Notes: generated from the letters alone by a model not told the origin. Counted from the first letter of the stretch, positions 31,989 through 41,907 are shown. The stretch is 64,000 nt of DNA from Mucilaginibacter celer (GCF_003576455.2 NZ_CP032869.1:4402001-4466000), one strand, 5' to 3'. Made by a program: numbers and translations.

Positions 31989-32007
31989 TATCTTTGAATT
32001 GATACAT

Positions 32008-32015
32008 CAAAGGTA
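32008..32015 (-). promoter_or_regulatory. Putative -7 box TACCTTTG of the SDR gene
   Basis: It reads TACCTTTG on the minus strand, 19 bp before the SDR start. A CTTG (32036-32039 region) about 20 bp upstream may serve as -33. Confidence 0.5.
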
Positions 32016-32042
32016 CAGTGTGGAACGAGGCCCGTCAAGAAT

Positions 32043-32076
32043 GCACCATTTTGTATGGAGCGCACCTTTTGGTAGG
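32043..32076. promoter_or_regulatory. Candidate HxlR operator: direct repeat in the divergent promoter
   Basis: GCACCATTTTGTATGG (from 32043) and GCACCTTTTGGTAGG (from 32062) are repeated 19 bp apart, close to two helix turns. They lie between the SDR and hxlR promoters. This placement suits binding by the dimeric regulator, but the site is a prediction. Confidence 0.4.
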
Positions 32077-32087
32077 TTATGAGCCGG

Positions 32088-32117
32088 TTTGATGCAATCA
32101 AAACATCGCTATTTTAG
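32088..32117 (+). promoter_or_regulatory. Putative promoter of the HxlR gene, possibly leaderless
   Basis: TTTG (32088-32091), 18-bp spacer, then TATTTTAG (32110-32117; one mismatch to TAnnTTTG). The ATG starts 2 bp after the box at 32120. Confidence 0.45.
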
Positions 32118-32119
32118 AT

Positions 32120-32533
32120 ATGACAAAAAACAGACATTCCGATCATTCATGCACCATGGCAGCAGCCCTGAGCGTGATAAGCGGCAAGTGGAAACTACGT
32201 ATAATTAACCAATTACTATCCGGCCAAAAGCGCTACAGCGAAATAAACCGGGCCATTCCCGGTATGACCGAGAAGATGCTTTCGCAACAGATCCGCGAGC
32301 TGGAAGAAGACGGCATTGTAACCCGCAAAGTTTTCCCCGAAGTACCGCCGAGGGTTGAATATTCCCTCACCCCGATAGGCGAAGAACTATCATCCATATT
32401 TTACACCCTCGAAAGATGGGGCAGCCATTACATGACGGTTACCAATGCCAACGGCGAGGTGGTGCAGCCCGATTATACTTGTTACACTTTGGTGAAGGAT
32501 AAGGATGAGGTGATGAAGGCAGAGGTTCTTTAA
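32120..32533 (+). CDS. HxlR-family transcriptional regulator
   Basis: A 137-aa winged-helix regulator. Cys11 in HSCTMA is the conserved N-terminal cysteine that in several HxlR proteins senses electrophiles. The core ISGKWKLRIINQLLSGQKRYSEINRAIPG...LSQQIRELEEDGIV is the HxlR DNA-binding domain, followed by the RVEYSLTPIGEEL wing. It likely controls the divergent SDR gene and itself. Its 3' end overlaps the opposite-strand antitoxin-like gene by 4 bp. Confidence 0.92.
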   Translation: MTKNRHSDHSCTMAAALSVISGKWKLRIINQLLSGQKRYSEINRAIPGMTEKMLSQQIRELEEDGIVTRKVFPEVPPRVEYSLTPIGEELSSIFYTLERWGSHYMTVTNANGEVVQPDYTCYTLVKDKDEVMKAEVL

Positions 32534-32703
32534 CTTGCAGCAGATTGATCATCATGGCGGTTTCTGATTTTGACTTTAACCTCTTCCCAAGAAATACCCT
32601 TTACTCTCCCGCTTTCATAATCATCAACACGCGATTGCATTTCAGCTAAAAAATCCTCGTCGTCCCAATGATCTTGTGGTTCAGCTTGTTTCTTCTCTTC
32701 CAT
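32530..32703 (-). CDS. Small addiction-module (antitoxin-like) protein behind dnaE
   Basis: A 57-aa protein on the minus strand from the ATG at 32703 to the TAA at 32530. It is acidic at the N-terminus and has the segment MQSRVDDYESGRVKGISWEE, which resembles the C-terminal part of RelB-like or addiction-module component proteins (SRVxxYxSGxxxxISWEEV). It starts 12 bp after the dnaE stop and so is on the dnaE transcript. No toxin gene follows: the opposite-strand HxlR gene begins to overlap after 4 bp. It may be an orphan antitoxin. The similarity was judged by eye. Confidence 0.65.
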   Translation of the reverse strand: MEEKKQAEPQDHWDDEDFLAEMQSRVDDYESGRVKGISWEEVKVKIRNRHDDQSAAS

Positions 32704-32715
32704 GGTAAATGCTAT

Positions 32716-35700
32716 TTAACTCAACACCGGCTCCTCATTAGTTAAACTAAATATCCCTTCCATCAGCTCATCGCTCGGGCTTACTTTAAATGATTTGGAT
32801 GATAGCTCAACCTGCATTACCTCTTCCCTATCCCTGATCTGGAAACGGAGTTTACAATTTTTCACCGGGTACTTCTCATTGTTTTCATTAATCATCTGCT
32901 GGATGTCATCAAGTAGTTTGGTGGTAAGCTTGTTTACATCAATACAAACGGTTAATGATTTGGTGAGTTTATCGCGCATTTCGGATAGCAGGTCCATCAC
33001 CATAATGCGGAGGTCCCAGTTATCTTTCTGGCGGAATTTTTCTTCGATATTGCCTTTGATGTGCAGAAAGTAACCATCCATCATCATGTTACGGAACTTC
33101 ACATAATCATCGCCAAACAGCGCAAATTCGTACGATTCATTGTAATCTTCCAAAACAAAGGTACCGAATGGTTTGCCTGTTTTGGTCATTTTGTGTTGCA
33201 CGTTGGCAACAAGGCCACCTATCCGGAGTTCACCACGTTTTCTGAGCTCGTTGAACGCACCCATTACGTCTTCACCACCCTCGCCCGAGCGGGCCTTTTG
33301 CATCAGTTTTAAATCGCTGATGGTGGCATTACAGAAGCGCTTAAGCTCAACTTTGTAATTATCCAAAGGATGACCGGTAAGGTAAATACCGATAACCGTT
33401 TTTTCATATTTTAACCGCTCTATCAGCGGCCATTCCTCAACCTCGGGCATAGCAGGCTCCGGCACATAAGATGCTACCGAGCCACCAAACAACGATGATT
33501 GAGAGGTGCTTTGTACGTTCTGATAATCGTTGGCGTATTTTATCAGGCGCTCAACACCTGTTAAAGTTCCTAATTCGGTTTTGGCAAAAAACTGGGCACG
33601 GTGTACACCGAAGCCATCGAAAGCCCCGCCATAAACCAGGTTCTCGTACGATTTACGGTTTACGCTACGGGTATTTGACCGGCGTGCAAAATCATAAAGC
33701 GTTTCGAAAGGCCCATTGGCCATTCGCTCTTCAATAATACTTTCAACCGCTTTATCGCCCACTCCTTTAACACCCGTTAAACCAAAGCGCACCTGGCCGC
33801 GTTTATTCACCGCGAAGGCCATGTCCGACTCGTTGATATCCGGCCCTAATACCTCAACACCCATCCTGCGGCACTCTTCCATAAAGAAGGTAATTTTTTC
33901 GATGTTGTTCTGGTTGTTTAAAACCGCCGCCATATATTCCGACGGGTAGTGCGCTTTTAAATACGCTGTTTGGTAGGCCACAAAGGCATAGCAAGTGGAG
34001 TGCGATTTGTTGAACGCGTACTGGGCGAATGCTTTCCAGTCGGTCCATATTTTGGTGAGCTTATCTTTGGGGTGCCCTTTGGCTATGGCCCCATCCATAA
34101 ACTGGGCTTCCATTTTGTTGAGTACCTCAATCTGCTTTTTACCCATCGCCTTACGCAACACGTCGGCGTCACCTTTACTAAAGCCGGCCAACTTTTGTGA
34201 CAGGAGCATCACCTGTTCCTGGTAAACGGTGATACCGTAGGTTTCGCCAAGGTACTCCTCCATATCCGGCAAATCGAACACAATAGGTTCGCGGCCGTGC
34301 TTACGGGCAATAAAGTTAGGAATGTACTCGATAGGGCCCGGGCGGTACAGGGCGTTCATGGCTATCAAGTCCTCAAACTTATCGGGCTTCAGCTCGCGCA
34401 GGTACATTTGCATGCCGTCACTTTCAAACTGGAAAGTACCGTTGGTATCACCACGTTGATAAAGCTCATATGTTTTCTGATCCGTTAGCGGGATGTAGTC
34501 GATATCTATACTGATGCCATGGTTCTGTTTAATCATCCTCAGAGCATCCTTAATAATGGTAAGGGTTTTCAGGCCCAAAAAGTCCATCTTAATTACGCCT
34601 GCATCCTCAATTACACGACCATCGTATTGAGTAACTAACAGGTCGGAGTCTTTGGCAGTTGCCACCGGAACAATCTCCGTTAAATCGTAAGGGGCAATGA
34701 TGATACCTGCCGCGTGTACACCAGTATTACGTACCGAACCTTCCAGCTTTTCGGCTTCGCGCAGTACCTGTGCTTTAAGGTCGTTACCGTTTAGGATCTC
34801 TTTTAGTTCGGGAACCTGCTCAATGGCGTCTTTTAGGGTGATACCCAGTGTTTCGGGCACCAGCTTCTTCATGGCACTTACATCGGCAAGGGGCATATCC
34901 AATACACGGCCTACGTCCTGGATACTGGTACGGGCAGCCATCGAACCATAAGTGATAATCTGGGCCACCTGGTTTTTACCGTATTTATCAACCACATAAT
35001 CGATAACCCGTTGCCTGCCGGCGTCGTCAAAGTCGGTATCGATATCGGGCATCGATTTACGGTCGGGGTTCAGGAACCTCTCGAACAGGAGGTTGTACTT
35101 TATTGGGTCGATATTGGTGATGCCGATACAATAGGCCACCACCGATCCCGCCGCCGAACCACGCCCCGGACCAATAAATACCCCCATATCGCGTCCCGCC
35201 TTGATAAAGTCGGCCACAATCAAAAAGTAACCCGCGAAACCCATGGTACGAATGGTGAACAACTCGAAGTTGATCCGCTCTTCGGCCTCCGGACTGATAT
35301 CGATGTAACGCTCCTTGGCACCCATAAAGGTAAGGTGCTTCAGGTACTCCCATTGGTTCAGGGTATCGGCATCGGGGGTGTTGTGAATTTTAAATTCTTC
35401 GGGGATGATATAGTTGGGCAGAAGGATATCACGTTTAAGCTTCAGTACCTCTACCTTATCAACAATCTCGTTGGTATTATCTAACGATTCGGGCAGATCA
35501 TGGAACAGCTGCCCCATTTCGGCCTGGGTTTTAAAATAAAACTGGTCGTTAGGGAAACCGAAACGATAACCTTTACCGCCTTCCTCGTCGGTTGCTATCG
35601 GGGTGCTTTGCATATCGCCCGTGTTTACGCAAAGCAAAATATCGTGCGCGTTCGAGTCCTGCTGATCAACATAGTGCGAATCGTTGGAGCAGATCACTTT

Positions 35701-36300
35701 TACGTTATACTTTTTTGCATAGGTAAGCAGCACATTGTTGATGATCTGCTGCTCTGGGATCTCGTGGCGTTGTAGTTCGATGTAAAAATCCTCGCCAAAC
35801 AGGTCGAGCCACCATTTAAATTCCTTCTCGGCGTTTTCGGGAGTATCGCGCAAAATAGCCTGCGGTACCGATGCACCGATGCAGCAGGTGGTAGCGATAA
35901 TGCCTTCGTGGTATTTTAAAATAAGCTCTTTATCAATACGTGGCCATTTGCTGTAAAGGCCTTCCATATAGCCTAATGAGCATAGTTTCACCAGGTTTTT
36001 ATAGCCGGTTGGGTTTTTGGCCAGCATCAGCTGGTGGCGGCGTACGTCTTTATTCTCTTTGGTGAATTGTTTTTTATGCCTGTCTTCCACCACATAAAAC
36101 TCGCAGCCTACAATGGGCTTTACGTTGTGCTTACCAGCCTCGGCCACAAATTTAAATACGCCGAACATGTTACCATGATCGGTAATGGCCAGGGCTTTCA
36201 TCCCGTCTTTTGCGGCTTTTTTGTACAGCTTCGAAATATCGGCGGCACCGTCAAGCAGCGAGAATTGGGTATGTACGTGGAGGTGAGAAAAATCAGGCAT
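32716..36300 (-). CDS. dnaE: DNA polymerase III subunit alpha
   Basis: A 1194-aa replicative polymerase of the DnaE1 type. The N-terminal PHP domain (residues 1 to about 280) has HLHVHTQFSLLDG and ITDHGNMFG. The polymerase catalytic acids are in PDIDTDFDD, with the surrounding IGPGRGSAAGS. The thumb/fingers, the helix-hairpin-helix region, the OB domain (residues about 1020-1120, RIGGLVANVQHKMTKTGKPF) and a C-terminal tail follow. It copies the chromosome as part of the Pol III holoenzyme. The start at 36300 begins the conserved MPDFSHLHVHT sequence. Confidence 0.97.
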   Translation of the reverse strand: MPDFSHLHVHTQFSLLDGAADISKLYKKAAKDGMKALAITDHGNMFGVFKFVAEAGKHNVKPIVGCEFYVVEDRHKKQFTKENKDVRRHQLMLAKNPTGYKNLVKLCSLGYMEGLYSKWPRIDKELILKYHEGIIATTCCIGASVPQAILRDTPENAEKEFKWWLDLFGEDFYIELQRHEIPEQQIINNVLLTYAKKYNVKVICSNDSHYVDQQDSNAHDILLCVNTGDMQSTPIATDEEGGKGYRFGFPNDQFYFKTQAEMGQLFHDLPESLDNTNEIVDKVEVLKLKRDILLPNYIIPEEFKIHNTPDADTLNQWEYLKHLTFMGAKERYIDISPEAEERINFELFTIRTMGFAGYFLIVADFIKAGRDMGVFIGPGRGSAAGSVVAYCIGITNIDPIKYNLLFERFLNPDRKSMPDIDTDFDDAGRQRVIDYVVDKYGKNQVAQIITYGSMAARTSIQDVGRVLDMPLADVSAMKKLVPETLGITLKDAIEQVPELKEILNGNDLKAQVLREAEKLEGSVRNTGVHAAGIIIAPYDLTEIVPVATAKDSDLLVTQYDGRVIEDAGVIKMDFLGLKTLTIIKDALRMIKQNHGISIDIDYIPLTDQKTYELYQRGDTNGTFQFESDGMQMYLRELKPDKFEDLIAMNALYRPGPIEYIPNFIARKHGREPIVFDLPDMEEYLGETYGITVYQEQVMLLSQKLAGFSKGDADVLRKAMGKKQIEVLNKMEAQFMDGAIAKGHPKDKLTKIWTDWKAFAQYAFNKSHSTCYAFVAYQTAYLKAHYPSEYMAAVLNNQNNIEKITFFMEECRRMGVEVLGPDINESDMAFAVNKRGQVRFGLTGVKGVGDKAVESIIEERMANGPFETLYDFARRSNTRSVNRKSYENLVYGGAFDGFGVHRAQFFAKTELGTLTGVERLIKYANDYQNVQSTSQSSLFGGSVASYVPEPAMPEVEEWPLIERLKYEKTVIGIYLTGHPLDNYKVELKRFCNATISDLKLMQKARSGEGGEDVMGAFNELRKRGELRIGGLVANVQHKMTKTGKPFGTFVLEDYNESYEFALFGDDYVKFRNMMMDGYFLHIKGNIEEKFRQKDNWDLRIMVMDLLSEMRDKLTKSLTVCIDVNKLTTKLLDDIQQMINENNEKYPVKNCKLRFQIRDREEVMQVELSSKSFKVSPSDELMEGIFSLTNEEPVLS

Positions 36301-36335
36301 AGTAAATCCGTTTCAACAAAATCTGTAAAGAGGTA

Positions 36336-36343
36336 CAAAGTTA
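36336..36343 (-). promoter_or_regulatory. Putative -7 box TAACTTTG of dnaE
   Basis: It reads TAACTTTG on the minus strand, 35 bp before the dnaE ATG. Confidence 0.45.
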
Positions 36344-36452
36344 AAACAAGTTAAGTATGTAAAATGTTAAAAAGTTGCGTTGTGGAAATTTTTAGTTAAA
36401 GCCGCTACCCCATATTTGCAGATATACAACAGCACAGAAATATCGCTTTAAA

Positions 36453-36600
36453 GGAGGCACCTACGTAGCCGGAAATATTTAACAATTTGAACTACAAACA
36501 TGGTACCCCTACGGAGTTGAAAAACAACTATGCAAACTCCGTAGGAGTATCATGTTTATAGATAGCAATCAAAGATTTTCTGGCTCCGTAGGTGCCTCCT
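36453..36600. repeat. Inverted-repeat element, family D (GGAGGCACCTACGGAGCC), copy 1
   Basis: The arms GGAGGCACCTACGTAGCC (36453-36470) and GGCTCCGTAGGTGCCTCC (36582-36599) are complementary at 17 of 18 positions. Inside is a second pair around ACCCCTACGGAGTT and AACTCCGTAGGAGT. Relatives are at 57891-58033 and 62593-62766. It lies in the dnaE-tamB gap, which has no other gene. Confidence 0.85.
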
Positions 36601-36714
36601 AACCGGCTGATAGTTAAAAATGGGATTTATCCTTGCATAAACACGACGCCTTAGTTAGCATGCTATTTGTTTATATATAGCTACATCATCTTTACCCTTG
36701 AAATACTTATACAA

Positions 36715-39700
36715 TTGAAAAAAATACTACGAATAACCCTTAAAACCATCCTTTGGATACTGGTAAGTGTAGTTCTGCTGGTTATCCTTGTAGTAATTTT
36801 GATACAGGTTCCTGCTGTCCAGAATTTCGCTAAAAACAAAGCCGTAACTTTTTTACAGAATAAAATCCATACCAAGGTCGAGATCGGGCATATCAGCCTT
36901 GGCCTGCCCAAACTATTGGTTTTGGAAGATGTTTATTTTGAAGATCAGAAAAAAGACACCCTTATTGCCGGGCAAAAACTAAAGGTTGATATCAGCATGT
37001 TGAAACTGCTGCACAACCAGGTTGAGGTGAACGAGATCAATTTGCAGGGCATTACCGCCAACGTAAACCGCGGTGCCGATAGTGTTTTCAACTTCGATTA
37101 CATTATGAAAGCCTTCGCGGGCGAGCAGAAAAAAGAGGTTAAGCCTACCGATACTACCTCTACCATGAAATTTTCGGTTGATAAGATCATCCTTGATAAG
37201 ATCAACGTAAAATATAAAGATGCCATTACCGGTAATGATGTAAAGTTTTTGCTGGGCCACTTTGATACCCGGGTTAAGGATTTTGATATGGATAAGATGA
37301 AGTTCACCATACCGAAAATTACCCTGAGCGATGTGAACGCGAAAATAATCCAAACGCCAACGGGTACCCCTCCTCCGCCCGATACCGCCACCGCTCCATT
37401 GAACATGGATTTGAATTTAGGTGTGATCGATATCTCCAAAATAAAAGTAGATTACCAAAGCGCCGAAATGGGTGCCAAGGTTGATCTGAGCAAGTTTTTG
37501 GTAGAGATGGACAAGATCGACCTGAAAAACCAAAAAGTAGCCATCAAAAATATTGAACTAAGTGATACCAAAGCGGGGCTAAGTTTAGCCAAACCTAAAA
37601 CCGTAGCTAAAGAAGTTGTTAAAGCGGTTAAGAAACTGGATACGCTGGTATCCTCTCCCACAAAATCGGCATGGAGGGCAACCATTGGTAAGGTTACTTT
37701 CACTAACGATAATATTAAGTTTGATAACGAGGCGCAGAAAGCTATTGCCAAAGGTTTGGATTTTGGCCACATGGATATCCGCAGCCTGAATGCTGAGGCC
37801 GAAGAAATTTCATACAGCCCGGATACCATTTCGGGCAAGATCAACTCGTTCAGCTTTAATGAAAAAAGCGGCTTGAAGGTTAACAAGTTCCATACCGCGT
37901 TCCTGTACGGACCAACCAATGCCTACCTGAACGATCTGCTGTTGGAAACGCCGAATACCACGCTGCAAAAATCGGTACAGGTGCGTTACCCATCTATCGA
38001 TGCCATTACCAAAAACATCGGCGCGTTGGGTATCAATGCTAATTTGGATGGCAGCCATTTAGGTTTAAAGGATGTTTTACTGCTGATGCCTACCATGGCC
38101 AGCATTGAGCCGTTCAAATCATCGCCGGGAACGGTGTTCAAGATCAATGGCAAGGTGAGCGGACAGGTGAACAACCTGGATATCCCTAACCTTGAAGTTA
38201 CCGGTTTAAGCAGCACCCACATCAAGGCATCTGCCAAAATGAAAGGCCTGCCCGATGTTAACAAGTCAACCTTTGATGTTAACATTGCCGACTTCAGCAC
38301 CAGCCGCAGCGATATAGCCAAACTGGCCCCGGCAGGCAGTATTCCATCAAACGTGAGCATCCCCGAAAAAATGAGCCTAAAAGGTAATTTTAAAGGGAGC
38401 ATGTACACCTTCAATACAAAAATGGGCCTCCGCTCAAGCTATGGCGCGGTTGATCTGGTGGCAGCATTGAAGAACGGCCAAAACAAAAACGCGGCAACTT
38501 ATATCGCCAGCATCAAGGCTAACGAACTGAACGTTGGCGCGCTCACTAAACAGCCGCAAATGGTTGGCCGCATTACTATGAGCGCTAATGTTAAGGGTAC
38601 CAGTCTCGATCCTAAAAAGGCAAGCATAGCATTTAACGGCAATGTGGCTAAGGCTTACGTGAAAGGTTACACCTACCATGACCTGGTAATGAAGGGCACA
38701 TCGAGCAATGGTGCTTACACTGCTGTTGCCCGCATGAAAGATCCTAACATCAACTTCAGCCTGGATGCCAAAGCCAATCTCAACAAAAAATACCCGGCAG
38801 TTAAAGCTACTTTAAATGTAGATAGCATCAACCTTAAAAACCTCAATTTTGTTAAGGATGAGATGCGCTTTCACGGTAAGATAGTGGCCGATGTACCAAC
38901 TGCCGATCCGGATTATTTGAACGCCGATATCAAAGCTACCGACCTTTTGGTAGTGAACAAAGGCCAGCGCATTCAATTGGATACTATCACTCTGGTTTCA
39001 ACAGCGAGTGCGGATAGCAGCACCCTCCGCTTAAAAACTCCTATCATGACCGCGCATATGGCCGGTAAGTATAAACTTACGCAGATAGCTCCGGCCATTC
39101 AGGATGTGGTTAACAAATATTTCAATACCGCGATAGCCGGTGGCCAGCAGGTTGCTGTAAAAACCAAGGGAGGCAAAACGGTTAAAACCAAACCAGCACC
39201 GGTAGCTAAGTACGATGCGCAGCAATTTAAATTTGAAGCCCGTTTGGTTAAAACGCCACTACTTACCCAATTCGCGCCCGATCTGAAACAGCTGGACCCG
39301 GTATTATTGAACGGTAGCTTCAACAGCCAAACCGGCGAGTTGGTTGTTAAAGGTTCGTTGCCAAAAGTAGTTTACGGTACAAACACCATTAACAAAGCAT
39401 CGCTTAATATCAATACCGCCAACAACGCGCTTAATTATAATTTTTCGGTTGATGAAGTTAAAGTTGGCAGCTCTGTCGACCTTTTATATACCAGCATTTC
39501 CGGCGCTGCACAGGATAACAAAGCCGGCGTGAGCATACAAGTTAGGGACGCGGCTAAAAAAGAACGTTTCAGGATAGCAGGTACCTTCAGCATTTTGCCT
39601 AACGAGTACCAGTTTAGCTTTAATAAAGATGGTTTATTGCTCGATTATATGCCATGGGCCGTTAGCGATGATAACTTTTTGCAATACGGACCAAAAGGTA

Positions 39701-41901
39701 TTCTCGCACATAATTTTACCATCACTAACAATAACCAGGTGTTGAGTGTTAACAGCAGCACGCAGGAGTTTAACAGTCCGCTGAATGTGAAGTTCAATAA
39801 CTTCCATATTGAGGCGCTTACCAAAATGGCCAAACAAGATTCCTTACAGGTAGGCGGTACCATTAATGGCGACGCGCAGGTGAGCAATTTCCAAACTTCG
39901 CCGGTGTTTACGGCTGCCATCAACGTAAATGATTTTAATTTTAAAGGAGATACCGTAGGCAACATCGCCCTCAAAGTAAATAACCAAACCGCCAATGCTT
40001 ATGCCGCCCAAATGAGCATCACCGGCAAAGGCAACCAGGTTGATTTGAACGGCACTTACTACACTTCGCCCGAAAGCCGTTTTGACCTCGATCTGAATAT
40101 CGTAAACCTGAGCATGAAGAGCATCGAAGGTTTCAGCTTTGGCAGTATCCGCAACTCTACGGGCAATATAACAGGCGGATTAAAAATATCGGGGACAACT
40201 ACCGCGCCATCAGTTCGTGGCGATATCCACTTTAACAAGGTTGGCTTTAACGTATCCATGCTGAACTCCTACTTCAGGATGCCACAGGAGAGCATCACAT
40301 TCAACAACGAAGGTATCCGCTTTAACGATTTTACATTGGTTGATTCTACCGGGCAAAAAGCGGTGGTTAGCGGCAGTATCTACACCAAAACCTATACCGA
40401 TTTTGCCTTCGGGATGGATATCAATGCCGATAACTTTAGGGTTACCAACTCCACCCAGGCCGATAATAAGCTTTACTACGGCAAGCTTTACGTAGATACC
40501 CGCATCAAGATTCGGGGTAACATGGCCAAGCCTGTGGTAGATGCTAACCTAACCGTGAATGATAAAACCGACATGACCTTTGTACTGCCAACCAACGATC
40601 CGGCGGTTGAAGACCGTAAAGGCGTGGTTGACTTTATCGACAAAGACGCGCCGAAGATGGATTCCATCCTGCTGGCCCGCCAGTTAGATTCGCTCAAAAA
40701 ATCGGATGTTACCGGGCTTGATGTTTCGGCTACCATCACCGTAAATAAAAACGCTGCCTTTACCATTGTGATAGATGAGCGTAACGGCGACGTGGTGCAC
40801 CTGAAAGGCGAAGCCAACCTCAACGGAGGTATCGACCCGAGCGGCAAAATCAACCTTACCGGTACCTATGTGGTTAATTCCGGTTCGTATAACCTGGCTT
40901 ACGCCACCGTTAAACGTACCTTTAACTTTAAACAGGGCAGCACCATTGTGTGGACCGGCGACCCAACCAGTGCCAATATCGACCTTACCGCGATTTATGT
41001 GGCCAACGTACCTCCTATCGACCTGGTTGAAAACCAAATAACCGACGCGCAAAACTCAACCATGTACAAGCAAAAACTGCCTTTTAACGTTAACCTTAAC
41101 CTGAAAGACCAGCTGCTTACACCGGCCATCAGTTTTGATATTGTGCTTCCGGATAGTACCTACTCCGTTTCATCAGATGTGGTGAGCAATGTTAACACCC
41201 GCCTCACCCAGATACGGCAGGACCCTAACGAACTGAACAAACAGGTATTGGGTGTTCTGGTGCTGGGCCACTTTATTGGTGATAACCCGCTGCAAAGCCA
41301 GGGTGCAAGCACTACGGTTGAAGGTACCATACGTAATAGTGTGAGCAGCCTGCTTTCAGATCAGTTGAACCGTTTGGCCGGCAGTTTAATATCCGGCGTT
41401 GATCTGAACTTTGGCTTAACCTCCGGCGAGGATTACTCGACGGGCACGGCTACCAACCGCACAGATTTGAACGTTGGCTTATCCAAACGCTTCCTGAACG
41501 ACAGGCTTACTGTAAGTGTGGGCAACAACTTTAACCTTGAAGGTAACCAGCCGGGCCAGAAAGCATCCAACATTGCCGGCGATGTATCTATAGCCTATAA
41601 ACTAAGTAAGGACGGCCGCTATACCCTGCGCGCTTATCGTCGCGATGAGTTTATTGTGATACAGGGCCAGATCATTGAAACCGGTGTTGGCTTTACGCTT
41701 ACTGTGGATTATAACCGCTTCCGCGAGATCTTCCGTAAGCGTACACCAGAAGAACGCAGGTTGCGCCGTGAGTATAAGCAAAAACAAAAAGAAGAAAAAG
41801 AAAAACAGGAACAGCAGCAAAAGGAAGCTGATAAGGCGCTTGAGCAAAAAAACACGCAGCAGCAGCAAGACAAGCAACCTCAAACAACTACATCAAACTA
41901 A
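36715..41901 (+). CDS. tamB: TamB-type translocation and assembly module protein
   Basis: A 1728-aa protein from the TTG at 36715 (MKKILRITLKTILWI); an in-frame TTG at 36667 would add 16 residues. The N-terminal membrane anchor covers about residues 8-32. A very long stretch of beta-strand repeats forms the lipid-conducting groove of AsmA/TamB proteins. The C-terminal DUF490 domain (about 1300-1650) has LTGTYVVNSGSYNLAY and GVLVLGHFIGDNPL. A Lys/Glu/Gln-rich tail ends it. It spans the periplasm and works with an Omp85 partner, here tamL 6 bp downstream. Confidence 0.92.
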   Translation: MKKILRITLKTILWILVSVVLLVILVVILIQVPAVQNFAKNKAVTFLQNKIHTKVEIGHISLGLPKLLVLEDVYFEDQKKDTLIAGQKLKVDISMLKLLHNQVEVNEINLQGITANVNRGADSVFNFDYIMKAFAGEQKKEVKPTDTTSTMKFSVDKIILDKINVKYKDAITGNDVKFLLGHFDTRVKDFDMDKMKFTIPKITLSDVNAKIIQTPTGTPPPPDTATAPLNMDLNLGVIDISKIKVDYQSAEMGAKVDLSKFLVEMDKIDLKNQKVAIKNIELSDTKAGLSLAKPKTVAKEVVKAVKKLDTLVSSPTKSAWRATIGKVTFTNDNIKFDNEAQKAIAKGLDFGHMDIRSLNAEAEEISYSPDTISGKINSFSFNEKSGLKVNKFHTAFLYGPTNAYLNDLLLETPNTTLQKSVQVRYPSIDAITKNIGALGINANLDGSHLGLKDVLLLMPTMASIEPFKSSPGTVFKINGKVSGQVNNLDIPNLEVTGLSSTHIKASAKMKGLPDVNKSTFDVNIADFSTSRSDIAKLAPAGSIPSNVSIPEKMSLKGNFKGSMYTFNTKMGLRSSYGAVDLVAALKNGQNKNAATYIASIKANELNVGALTKQPQMVGRITMSANVKGTSLDPKKASIAFNGNVAKAYVKGYTYHDLVMKGTSSNGAYTAVARMKDPNINFSLDAKANLNKKYPAVKATLNVDSINLKNLNFVKDEMRFHGKIVADVPTADPDYLNADIKATDLLVVNKGQRIQLDTITLVSTASADSSTLRLKTPIMTAHMAGKYKLTQIAPAIQDVVNKYFNTAIAGGQQVAVKTKGGKTVKTKPAPVAKYDAQQFKFEARLVKTPLLTQFAPDLKQLDPVLLNGSFNSQTGELVVKGSLPKVVYGTNTINKASLNINTANNALNYNFSVDEVKVGSSVDLLYTSISGAAQDNKAGVSIQVRDAAKKERFRIAGTFSILPNEYQFSFNKDGLLLDYMPWAVSDDNFLQYGPKGILAHNFTITNNNQVLSVNSSTQEFNSPLNVKFNNFHIEALTKMAKQDSLQVGGTINGDAQVSNFQTSPVFTAAINVNDFNFKGDTVGNIALKVNNQTANAYAAQMSITGKGNQVDLNGTYYTSPESRFDLDLNIVNLSMKSIEGFSFGSIRNSTGNITGGLKISGTTTAPSVRGDIHFNKVGFNVSMLNSYFRMPQESITFNNEGIRFNDFTLVDSTGQKAVVSGSIYTKTYTDFAFGMDINADNFRVTNSTQADNKLYYGKLYVDTRIKIRGNMAKPVVDANLTVNDKTDMTFVLPTNDPAVEDRKGVVDFIDKDAPKMDSILLARQLDSLKKSDVTGLDVSATITVNKNAAFTIVIDERNGDVVHLKGEANLNGGIDPSGKINLTGTYVVNSGSYNLAYATVKRTFNFKQGSTIVWTGDPTSANIDLTAIYVANVPPIDLVENQITDAQNSTMYKQKLPFNVNLNLKDQLLTPAISFDIVLPDSTYSVSSDVVSNVNTRLTQIRQDPNELNKQVLGVLVLGHFIGDNPLQSQGASTTVEGTIRNSVSSLLSDQLNRLAGSLISGVDLNFGLTSGEDYSTGTATNRTDLNVGLSKRFLNDRLTVSVGNNFNLEGNQPGQKASNIAGDVSIAYKLSKDGRYTLRAYRRDEFIVIQGQIIETGVGFTLTVDYNRFREIFRKRTPEERRLRREYKQKQKEEKEKQEQQQKEADKALEQKNTQQQQDKQPQTTTSN

Positions 41902-41907
41902 GCCTAT

